Source: Phycisphaerae bacterium (GTDB lineage Bacteria; Planctomycetota; Phycisphaerae; Sedimentisphaerales; SM23-30). Taken from it: a DNA stretch of 7,478 nt. The notes below the pieces were generated by a model, which was not told where the DNA came from, did not search any database, and saw only the letters and a list, made by a program, of their open reading frames with translations. Both the position numbers and the translations under genes were made by a program. Positions within the stretch are counted from its first letter, which is position 1. The number at the start of each line of letters is the position of its first letter. Where the stretch lies: contig JAIPFO010000180.1 in NCBI GenBank assembly GCA_021736565.1, positions 1-7,478 on the forward strand, read 5' to 3'. Shown here one piece after another: positions 1 through 5,674 of the stretch.

Positions 1-163
1 GGCCTTCGCCACTTTGGGAAACACGCGATTCATTCTGTTGTATCGCTTCAGTATTTTTTTCAGCCCCCCAGACGGGTGGAAGGAAAACGAGGCACGAAAA
101 CAAAACAGCAATTGTAGCGATCCGGCTTAAAAAAAAACATCGGATACAATCACAAAACATCAT
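1..163 (-). CDS. N-terminal part of an exported protein of unknown function (cut by the left edge)
   Basis: A reading frame opens at an ATG at 161-163 and stays open to base 1, giving 54 visible residues. An AGGAG lies 7 bases before the ATG (171-175). The protein starts MMFCDCIRCFFLSR, followed by a hydrophobic stretch (about residues 15-30) and VWGA-EKN, which reads as a Sec signal peptide with cleavage near residue 34. The mature part begins polar and rich in Q, N, S and E (EKNTEAIQQNESRVSQSGEG). A second ATG sits immediately downstream (158-160), so the exact start is uncertain by one codon. The gene begins 13 bases after the stop of the beta-propeller cytochrome, so the two are probably co-transcribed and the product probably works in the same compartment. 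The cysteines at positions 4, 6 and 9 lie before the hydrophobic core, and C24 is inside it with no convincing lipobox, so I do not call it a lipoprotein. The family cannot be named from this fragment. Confidence 0.72.
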   Translation of the reverse strand, partial: MMFCDCIRCFFLSRIATIAVLFSCLVFLPPVWGAEKNTEAIQQNESRVSQSGEG

Positions 164-170
164 CGTTGGA

Positions 171-175
171 CTCCT
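171..175 (-). promoter_or_regulatory. Ribosome binding site of the left-edge gene
   Basis: AGGAG on the minus strand, 7 bases before the ATG at 163 and just past the stop codon of the cytochrome gene (177-179). It is the main support, together with the signal peptide, for a real gene running off the left edge. The tight arrangement suggests translation of both genes from one mRNA. Confidence 0.7.
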
Positions 176-176
176 G

Positions 177-2033
177 TTATAAAGAAAGCAAATACATAAC
201 CAGGTCGGCAAGCTCTTTCTCGGTCAAGCCGGAGGTCTCGCCGTGCATGTCGCCTTTGTTAAATTTCTTAAAGACATCTTCCATCGTACCCGCGCGGCCG
301 TCGTGGAGATACGGAGAAGACCGCCATGCTTCTACCAGCGATGGGGTGTCCAGCTCAATTCCTTCTTCACGACCTTTACCGGTCCCAACATCGTATTTTT
401 GCATATCAGTATAATGCACCCCTGAATGACACATGTTACAATTGGCCTTGTCAAAAACTTTTTTGCCCCGTTCCCCAGAAGCCGACATCTTTCCATTGAC
501 CAGATAGGGACTTGGAATGGGTTTTAATGATTTAAGATATTCATCAATCGCGACGGCATCTTCTTCAGGCCTCACAGCAAACTGAATATAACGAATTCCT
601 GCCCTGACCGCAATTTCAGCATTTTCACGAATGCCGCTGACCATCACCGGGGGCGTTTCATGCGATAGCAGTAATTTCCTGGACTGCTTAGGATTTCCGA
701 TCCCGTCATTGAGCAGGTCCCAATTCAAAGCGTCACTACGAGCATCGGAGGGATGGCAAGTCGAACAACTCAGCCATTTCTGAAAACACAACGACGCATC
801 ATTAAAGAACATTTCACCCTTGCGAACCACGGTCATTTCTTTGGGATGCGCACTCAATTGAATTGATTCTGCGGGACGATAATATGTGTTTGCACCGACA
901 TCAACCACTCCCAGACTGTCGGTAAAATATTCACCAACATAAACGTTCGTCCCCACAATCGCCATGCCCCGCGGGCCATTACCGGATAACCGGAGACGCT
1001 TCTTTAAACCGACCAGAAAGGCCAGGTCATTGGGAACATCGTCATAGGAATTGGAAGCGTCCGATACTTTACCCCCGGCAGCCACCTTTGTAAGTTTCTC
1101 GTTTAAGCCTACCCGGTCGATAACGAGCACCTCATGTGTACCGGAAAGAGCGATGCATATCGACTTGCCATCCGATGTACATGCTACCCCCCAGGGATTT
1201 GCCGCTCCAAGGTCTACATCGTCAAGCAGGATAGTATTGATCGTCTTCTTCGTCGCTACATCAATAACCGTCAAAGCATTTGTGCTCATCCAGCCACGTT
1301 CCAACTGAGTCGTCGGAAGCTGATAACGGGCAAGAATATGGGTCACATAAGCATGTTTCCCATCAGGCGATATACAAGCCCCTTTTAAATCAATACTGCC
1401 ATTGGGCAATGGAATGGATGTCACACTCATCGAAGCGGTATCGATCATCGAAACGACCGATGCGGCATAATCGCCATCGGTAGGCCCCGATGGTATTTCA
1501 TTTGCCACAACAAGGGTTTTCCCGTCCGGGCTGATCGCCATGGCCGATGGCTCGCGGTCCACCGGGATTGTCGCTACCTGTTTTTTAGCCTTTAAATCAA
1601 CAACACCAATGTTGTTATTAAATTTATTGCAAACATAAAGAGTTTTCCCATCAGGACTTAGAACGGGCGATAAGGGTGAATGGCCCACCATTATTGAATC
1701 GGTAAGTTGATCGCTCGCCAGGTCAATAACCATAATTTTACCCTGAGGTAAATTGGCTGCGACATACAATTGACGTCCATCTGGAGACAATACCAGCCCA
1801 CTGGGATTAGCAGGTAACTGGATCGTTTTGGAAACGCCACCTTTTTTTACATCAAAAACCGAGACCTCACTGGCCGTCGCCTCGGCAATATACAGCGTAT
1901 CTCCCTGCTCATTGGCAACAATCGCCACCGGCGAGAGAAAATCAGCCGCGAGAGCAGGACTAAATGTACAGAACCCAATGATAACACAAGAACATATTAA
2001 AAAAAATGGCGTTAACTTTGATTTTTGACTCAT
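177..2033 (-). CDS. Secreted YVTN beta-propeller protein fused to a di-haem cytochrome c (peroxidase/MauG-like) module
   Basis: This 618-residue exported protein starts at ATG 2033, with AGGAGA 7 bases upstream (2041-2046). Residues 1-30 are a signal peptide ending SPALA-A. Residues about 35-400 form a YVTN-type beta-propeller: the blade signature SPDG(K/R)-x-LYV-AN recurs near residues 83, 126, 168 and 222, with a weaker TSDGK copy at 287. Residues about 400-618 hold two c-type haem sites, CSTCH at 423-427 and CNMCH at 532-536. The first lies in a typical context (MFFNDASLCFQKW before it, LNWDLLNDGIGNPK after it). The C-terminal SPYLHDGRAGTMEDVF (573-588) matches the conserved tail of the di-haem cytochrome c peroxidase/MauG family. 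The protein should therefore lie outside the cytoplasmic membrane and transfer electrons or oxidise a substrate, with the propeller as binding platform. The substrate is unknown, and peroxidase activity is not shown by the sequence. It is probably co-transcribed with the exported protein 13 bases downstream. Confidence 0.88.
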   Translation of the reverse strand: MSQKSKLTPFFLICSCVIIGFCTFSPALAADFLSPVAIVANEQGDTLYIAEATASEVSVFDVKKGGVSKTIQLPANPSGLVLSPDGRQLYVAANLPQGKIMVIDLASDQLTDSIMVGHSPLSPVLSPDGKTLYVCNKFNNNIGVVDLKAKKQVATIPVDREPSAMAISPDGKTLVVANEIPSGPTDGDYAASVVSMIDTASMSVTSIPLPNGSIDLKGACISPDGKHAYVTHILARYQLPTTQLERGWMSTNALTVIDVATKKTINTILLDDVDLGAANPWGVACTSDGKSICIALSGTHEVLVIDRVGLNEKLTKVAAGGKVSDASNSYDDVPNDLAFLVGLKKRLRLSGNGPRGMAIVGTNVYVGEYFTDSLGVVDVGANTYYRPAESIQLSAHPKEMTVVRKGEMFFNDASLCFQKWLSCSTCHPSDARSDALNWDLLNDGIGNPKQSRKLLLSHETPPVMVSGIRENAEIAVRAGIRYIQFAVRPEEDAVAIDEYLKSLKPIPSPYLVNGKMSASGERGKKVFDKANCNMCHSGVHYTDMQKYDVGTGKGREEGIELDTPSLVEAWRSSPYLHDGRAGTMEDVFKKFNKGDMHGETSGLTEKELADLVMYLLSL

Positions 2034-2069
2034 CGAAATGTCTCCTGAAAATATACACTCATTAAATTA

Positions 2070-2083
2070 CCAGCGTTCGCTGG
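2070..2083 (-). promoter_or_regulatory. Small perfect hairpin in the leader of the cytochrome gene
   Basis: The minus strand reads CCAGCGAACGCTGG, a perfect 6-base inverted repeat around two bases; as RNA it would form a 5-pair stem with a four-base loop. It lies 24 bases before the AGGAGA of the cytochrome gene and well after the possible -10 box at 2164-2169, so it would be in the 5' untranslated leader. There is no T-run after it, so it is not an intrinsic terminator. It may be a regulator site, an mRNA-stabilising stem, or chance. I recognise no riboswitch class here. Confidence 0.25.
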
Positions 2084-2163
2084 GCCTGATCTGGCAAACC
2101 CAGTTGCGATGGTCTACCTGAACAGTCTATTCTGTCTAAAATTACAAAATCCTATACGATTAA

Positions 2164-2169
2164 ATTATA
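2164..2169 (-). promoter_or_regulatory. Possible -10 box for the cytochrome gene
   Basis: An exact TATAAT on the minus strand lies in the 227-base gap upstream of the beta-propeller cytochrome, preceded by a run of eight A (2175-2182) that could act as a bent or UP-like element. No good -35 hexamer sits at the right spacing: TTGATA is only 12 bases away and the 17-base position reads GTTATT. If used, the leader would be about 120 bases long. The gap size favours a separate promoter here, but this exact site is tentative. Confidence 0.3.
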
Positions 2170-2260
2170 TGCTGTTTTTTTTATCAAATAACACGTCAGG
2201 CCAAGACCTGATCGCTTCAAAAAAATCATCACGAGGCGTTATCAGAGGCTCGATCTACAG

Positions 2261-2998
2261 CTATCGCCCGTCACCACTGCCAACAGCCAGAATTTTCTCC
2301 ACAATTCCCTCCGTCAGCTCGTAATCTTCCAATAAAGGAAATCCCTCCCAGACAACCCCCCAGCCAGGTTCCATAAGAATAACATGAGGAATGCCCCGCA
2401 CGCCCAATGCCGTATACATCTTTTTCTGAGTATCGATCGCACTGAAATATTGGATCTTCGGTTCGGCAAGTTGCCGCACTTGATCTTCTGCCTCTTCTGA
2501 AACGCCGATGACCACAAGTTTATTGCCATATTTTTCATGAAGCGTATTCAATAATGGAATTGACCGTCGACACGGCGGACACCAGGTCGCCCAGAATTCG
2601 ATAAGAACATATTTCCCCGTAATATCCGGCGCGTCAGTAAGCCATTTTTCAACCGTCAGTTCTGGGGCCTGGCTCCAAAGGAAGGAATCGGCCCATAATC
2701 GTTTTTCCTTTTTAATGACCGGTGGCTTGTCTTCAGTGTCCGGAGAGTTTTTTTCAGAGGAACGAGCGATTGCTTTTGACGAGTGATCGATACTGGTATT
2801 ACCTGGTGATGTGTTTGCATCATCACTAGCAACTTCCGAGTCCTCATTTGGTAAAATGGGCTCATCAGATAAATGGGTGCTATTGGATGAATTCACATCA
2901 GTCGCTGTATCGCTATCCTGCTTTTTACAGCCCGATATGTTCAGGGCGATCAACTGACATAACAGAAATGCTCGTATTATCTTTCTTATCGGAGTCAT
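2261..2998 (-). CDS. TlpA/ResA-like thioredoxin-fold lipoprotein
   Basis: This 245-residue protein starts at ATG 2998, with GAGG 7 bases upstream (3006-3009). Residues 1-24 look like a lipoprotein signal: basic MTPIRKIIR, a hydrophobic stretch, then NISGC with C24 as the lipidated cysteine. Residues 25-95 are a low-complexity linker rich in S, D, N, T and E, holding the domain away from the membrane. Residues about 105-240 are a thioredoxin fold: EFWATWCPPC with catalytic pair C140/C143, strand LVVIGVSEE, and the cis-proline region GVRGIPHVIL with P204. The WCPPC form is typical of the TlpA/ResA/CcmG group, which transfers electrons to periplasmic thiols, including apocytochrome CxxCH cysteines. 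The next gene downstream encodes a di-haem cytochrome, which fits such a role, but a 227-base gap separates them and no other maturation gene is visible. A general disulfide reductase role is equally possible. The domain call is secure; the substrate is inferred. Confidence 0.9.
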   Translation of the reverse strand: MTPIRKIIRAFLLCQLIALNISGCKKQDSDTATDVNSSNSTHLSDEPILPNEDSEVASDDANTSPGNTSIDHSSKAIARSSEKNSPDTEDKPPVIKKEKRLWADSFLWSQAPELTVEKWLTDAPDITGKYVLIEFWATWCPPCRRSIPLLNTLHEKYGNKLVVIGVSEEAEDQVRQLAEPKIQYFSAIDTQKKMYTALGVRGIPHVILMEPGWGVVWEGFPLLEDYELTEGIVEKILAVGSGDGR

Positions 2999-3023
2999 CT
3001 AAATACCTCAAAAAATCATCGAC

Positions 3024-3057
3024 CAATGACAATTGCATCAAAAGTCAACATTGACAA
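3024..3057 (-). repeat. Pair of near-identical 9-base direct repeats with overlapping inverted repeats upstream of the thioredoxin gene
   Basis: On the minus strand TTGTCAATG (3049-3057) and TTGTCATTG (3024-3032) match at 8 of 9 bases, 25 bases apart. The first overlaps a perfect inverted repeat GTCAA-TG-TTGAC (3044-3055), the second a shorter one CAAT-N4-ATTG (3024-3035). They fill the 86-base gap between the ilvD stop and the thioredoxin gene. Paired sites like these can bind a dimeric regulator, but AT-rich gaps produce such patterns by chance. No clear -35/-10 pair accompanies them. Confidence 0.25.
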
Positions 3058-3084
3058 GTAAAAATGCGAATTAAGACGCTAACG

Positions 3085-4752
3085 TCACCATTTAAGAATG
3101 GCACCGGTATCGGCCGAAGTAGCCAGCTTGGCGTATTTACCCAGAACACCGAATTTGATTCGCGGCGCGGGTTTTTTCCACTTCCCCTTACGTTCGGCAA
3201 GTTCGCGGTCGCTCAGTTTTGCCTTCAGTACGCAATTGGGAATATCGATCTCGATAATATCACCGTCTTGCAGCAATCCGATCGGACCACCGGCGAATGC
3301 CTCGGGGCTGATATGCCCAATGCACGCACCGCGGGTACCGCCGCTAAAGCGGCCATCGGTGATCAATGCCACCGATTCCCCCAGGCCCGCGCCCATGATA
3401 TAACTGGTCGGGCTGAGCATTTCCTGCATGCCGGGTCCGCCGCAGGGACCTTCATAGCGAATCACAACGACATCACCAGATTTAACCTTGCCGCCAAGTA
3501 TGCCTTCACAGGCCTCTTCCTGACTGTCAAAAATAATCGCCGGACCGGTATGCGTCAGCATCGACGGAGCCACGCCGGCACATTTAACCACACTGCCCTG
3601 TGGGGCCAGATTGCCGCGAAGGATCGCCAGGCCGCCTGTTTTGGAATAGGGATTATCCAGCGGACGAATGCACTGGTCATCTTTAATTTCAGCCGCAGCA
3701 ATATTCTCACCGAGCGTCTTGCCTGTCGCTGTGATGCAGTCAAGATTCAGCAGGCCATCCACTTTTGATATCTCTTTGAGAATGGCACTGATCCCCCCCG
3801 CCGCATCCACATCTTGCATGTGATAGTGACTCGAAGGGGACACCTTACAAATATTCGGGCATTTATCCGAAACCGCCTGGATCCGGTCAAGGTCATAAGG
3901 CACTTCAGCCTCATTGGCAATCGCCAGGGTATGCAAGACCGTATTGGTCGAGCCCCCCATCGCCATATCAAGGGCCATCGCATTATCCAGCGATTCCAGG
4001 GTGAGAATGTCACGAGGCTTAATATCCCGCCTGACCAGTTCCAGAATTTGCCCACCCGCCTGTTTGTATAGTGCCTGCCGGCGCGGGTCAACCGCCGGAA
4101 TAGAGCCATTGCCCGGCAAGGCCATACCAATGGCTTCACAAAGACAGTTCATACTATTGGCGGTAAACATCCCCGAACAACTCCCGCAAGTGGGACAGCC
4201 TGTATCTTCCAGCTCTTTAAGTTCAGCTTCGGATATTTTACCATTGTTATAGGCGGCAACCCCTTCAAAAACACTGATCAAATCAACGGTCTTACCGGAA
4301 GAGGTTACCCCCGCCATCATCGGCCCCCCTGAGACAAAAACAGTCGGGAGATTCGTCCGCATGGCCGCCATCAGCATGCCGGGAACAATTTTATCACAAT
4401 TAGGTATGCAGATCATCCCGTCAAAACAATGGGCATGCAACATCGTCTCGACCGAATCGGCAATGACTTCCCGACTGGCCAGAGAGTACTTCATCCCGGT
4501 ATGCCCCATCGCCACCCCGTCACAAACACCAATGGTATTGAACATGAACGGCACACCGCCGGCGTCCCGAACCGCCTGCTTGACCACCTCGCCAACTTTA
4601 CCCAGATGGCAATGCCCGGCGATGATATCAACATGGCTATTGGCAATCGCAATAAACGGCTTACCCATATCCTCATCAGTAATCCCACACGCCTTCAACA
4701 AACTACGGTGCGGGGCGCGTTCAAATCCAGCCTTAACAGCATCTGACCTCAT
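3085..4752 (-). CDS. ilvD: Dihydroxy-acid dehydratase
   Basis: IlvD converts 2,3-dihydroxy-3-methylbutanoate or -pentanoate to the 2-keto acid, the step before the final transamination of valine and isoleucine synthesis, in the cytoplasm. The 555-residue product starts at ATG 4752, with AGGAG 6 bases upstream (4759-4763). The frame can be extended to a TTG at 4773, but MRSD-x-VKAGFERAPHRSL is the usual IlvD N-terminus, so ATG is chosen. Family landmarks (ATG numbering): GHCHL near 46-50, TIGVCDGVAMGH near 73-84 with metal-site D78, PNCDKIVPGM with C119, D120 and K121, CPTCGSCSGMFTANSMNCL with C186, C189 and C192, and DGRFSGGTRG with S470, the proposed base. Length and sequence resemble the Bacillus/archaeal branch. 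The position that is cysteine in plant and mycobacterial [2Fe-2S] enzymes (TPCN) is glycine here, with a cysteine two residues later. No other ilv or leu gene is adjacent. The sugar-acid dehydratase Edd is unlikely given the close IlvD resemblance throughout. Confidence 0.97.
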   Translation of the reverse strand: MRSDAVKAGFERAPHRSLLKACGITDEDMGKPFIAIANSHVDIIAGHCHLGKVGEVVKQAVRDAGGVPFMFNTIGVCDGVAMGHTGMKYSLASREVIADSVETMLHAHCFDGMICIPNCDKIVPGMLMAAMRTNLPTVFVSGGPMMAGVTSSGKTVDLISVFEGVAAYNNGKISEAELKELEDTGCPTCGSCSGMFTANSMNCLCEAIGMALPGNGSIPAVDPRRQALYKQAGGQILELVRRDIKPRDILTLESLDNAMALDMAMGGSTNTVLHTLAIANEAEVPYDLDRIQAVSDKCPNICKVSPSSHYHMQDVDAAGGISAILKEISKVDGLLNLDCITATGKTLGENIAAAEIKDDQCIRPLDNPYSKTGGLAILRGNLAPQGSVVKCAGVAPSMLTHTGPAIIFDSQEEACEGILGGKVKSGDVVVIRYEGPCGGPGMQEMLSPTSYIMGAGLGESVALITDGRFSGGTRGACIGHISPEAFAGGPIGLLQDGDIIEIDIPNCVLKAKLSDRELAERKGKWKKPAPRIKFGVLGKYAKLATSADTGAILKW

Positions 4753-4758
4753 GGCTAA

Positions 4759-4763
4759 CTCCT
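4759..4763 (-). promoter_or_regulatory. Ribosome binding site that fixes the ilvD start
   Basis: AGGAG on the minus strand, 6 bases before the ATG at 4752. It lies inside the seven extra codons gained by starting at the upstream TTG (4773), which has no comparable site. This supports the shorter, family-typical N-terminus. Confidence 0.8.
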
Positions 4764-4808
4764 GTATTTTCAATAACTTATATCTCGTACAATCAAATGA
4801 CTACTAAG

Positions 4809-4837
4809 ATTATATCAAAAACACAACAAACTGCCAC
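4809..4837 (-). promoter_or_regulatory. Sigma70-type promoter of ilvD
   Basis: On the minus strand GTGGCA (4832-4837; 4 of 6 matches to TTGACA) is followed by exactly 17 bases and then a perfect TATAAT (4809-4814). TG one base before the -10 makes an extended -10 (TGATATAAT). Transcription would begin near 4802, giving a leader of about 50 bases. I see no leader peptide rich in branched-chain codons and no T-box or attenuator in it. Confidence 0.6.
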
Positions 4838-4870
4838 TGGAAAATAATATGCGCCGTACGACTTCCGATA

Positions 4871-5593
4871 TTATGAGCCTTTCGCTATTTTATCCTGCTC
4901 ATATTTATTCATAAATCGCGTTCCCGCCCGGGTGTATTGGATAACGGCCAGGATAGAAGCCCCCGTTGCCGCCCACCATATTGTCATGACGACGTATTTG
5001 AAATTTTGCCATATTTTTTGAACATCGGGTGAAATGAGTATTCCTGCGATCATCACTAATTGCAGAGCCGTGCAGAGTTTACCCATTCGCCCGGGTTCGA
5101 TGTTTATTTCTGACGTAATATAGAATATGATGAGAAACCCCAGCGTAATATACAGGTCTTTACCGATAATAAAAACAACCACCACATCCGGCAGTCTCAT
5201 CCCCTCTACGGCCGTTTTTTCCCAACACAGCAGCAGACAGCTGCAGGTGATCAGCAGTTTATCGGCCAACGGGTCCAAAAATGTTCCCAATGCTGTAACA
5301 TCATCACTTCGCCGGGCCAGATAGCCGTCCAGGGCATCGCTAAGGGCCATAACCAGAAAAAATGCCAGCGCGACATATCGAACCCTGCTACCAACAGCCG
5401 AATCATTTAAATGCAACATAAGGGCTACAAACGGCACGATCAGTAAGATCCGACCAATCGTTATGCGGTTCGCCCAGGACATACGCAATTTGACGCCGGC
5501 GTCATTAGTATTTTTGGAACCCATTTTCCGCATTTTAAAGAAAGATTTTAAATTGGATAAATGTCTGCTGACGCGAGAATCTAATTTAGCCAT
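4871..5593 (-). CDS. pgsA: CDP-alcohol phosphatidyltransferase, probably CDP-diacylglycerol-glycerol-3-phosphate 3-phosphatidyltransferase
   Basis: The predicted reaction is CDP-diacylglycerol plus glycerol-3-phosphate to phosphatidylglycerolphosphate and CMP, the committed step to phosphatidylglycerol and cardiolipin at the cytoplasmic membrane. The 240-residue protein carries the complete CDP-alcohol phosphatidyltransferase signature D-x2-DG-x2-AR-x8-G-x3-D-x3-D, with D86, D89, G90, A93, R94, G103, D107 and D111; the aspartates bind two metal ions. Several hydrophobic segments (about 46-62, 73-86, 112-125, 136-160, 175-187 and 201-219) fit a multi-span membrane enzyme. ATG 5593 is chosen because AGGAG lies 6 bases before it; the open frame extends 16 codons further without such a site. 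Before the membrane domain there is a basic extension of about 38 residues (MAKLDSRVSRHLSNLKSFFK and on), longer than in typical PgsA, which usually begins close to the NxIT-x3-R segment (here NRITIGRIL, 42-50). PgsA is favoured on general resemblance; phosphatidylserine or inositol-phosphate synthases share the signature, so substrate is less sure than family. Confidence 0.85.
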   Translation of the reverse strand: MAKLDSRVSRHLSNLKSFFKMRKMGSKNTNDAGVKLRMSWANRITIGRILLIVPFVALMLHLNDSAVGSRVRYVALAFFLVMALSDALDGYLARRSDDVTALGTFLDPLADKLLITCSCLLLCWEKTAVEGMRLPDVVVVFIIGKDLYITLGFLIIFYITSEINIEPGRMGKLCTALQLVMIAGILISPDVQKIWQNFKYVVMTIWWAATGASILAVIQYTRAGTRFMNKYEQDKIAKGS

Positions 5594-5599
5594 TATCGT

Positions 5600-5604
5600 C
5601 TCCT
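5600..5604 (-). promoter_or_regulatory. Ribosome binding site that fixes the pgsA start
   Basis: AGGAG on the minus strand, 6 bases before the ATG at 5593. It falls within the extra 16 codons of the longest open frame and so argues for the 240-residue product. It also argues against starting later at the methionine before SWANRIT (residue 38), where no such site is seen. Confidence 0.75.
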
Positions 5605-5643
5605 GTTTTGCCGAAATATTAATACATCGCCGGCACCGCACAG

Positions 5644-5673
5644 ATTATAGACACACCATCGCTATCAGTACAA
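5644..5673 (-). promoter_or_regulatory. Possible sigma70-type promoter of pgsA
   Basis: A perfect TATAAT (5644-5649, minus strand) lies in the 81-base gap between the ligA stop and pgsA. TTGTAC (5668-5673) is 18 bases upstream of it and matches the -35 consensus at only 3 of 6 positions. It sits almost directly behind the ligA stop codon. Transcription would begin near 5637. The -10 is convincing, the -35 weak; read-through from ligA is also possible. Confidence 0.4.
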
Positions 5674-5674
5674 A

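Noticed and set aside
2197..2210. Hairpin CAGGTC-TT-GGCCTG as terminator of the thioredoxin gene
   Set aside because: On the minus strand it is followed by ACGTGTTATTTGAT and then A residues, not T residues; the nearby T7 run precedes it, so it cannot act as an intrinsic terminator in that direction.
3060..3086. Intrinsic terminator after ilvD
   Set aside because: GACG-TTAG-CGTC at 3075-3086 has only a 4-base stem, overlaps the stop codon, and the T5 run is about 10 bases away; too weak to call.
3064..3768. Long open frame on the plus strand (about 234 codons), with other long plus-strand frames across ilvD, ligA and the cytochrome gene
   Set aside because: They lie antisense to strongly conserved genes, their translations resemble no protein family, and no convincing ribosome binding site was noted. 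They are shadows of the minus-strand genes.
3085..4752. 6-phosphogluconate dehydratase (Edd) or a sugar-acid dehydratase instead of IlvD
   Set aside because: The N-terminus, the CPTCGSCSGMFTANSMNCL segment, the length and the C-terminal segments follow IlvD closely throughout.
4753..4773. TTG at 4773 as the ilvD start
   Set aside because: It adds seven residues not found in the family, and the AGGAG that should drive translation lies inside them, 6 bases before the ATG at 4752.
4841..4873. Intrinsic terminator after pgsA (TAATAT, 17 bases, ATATTA, then TTTT)
   Set aside because: The stem is entirely A-T, the loop is long and the T-run short. It is better regarded as AT-rich gap sequence.
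5594..5641. Upstream start at 5641 for the pgsA gene
   Set aside because: The 16 added residues (MRCRRCINISAKQETI) include the ribosome binding site of the ATG at 5593 and overlap a probable -10 box.
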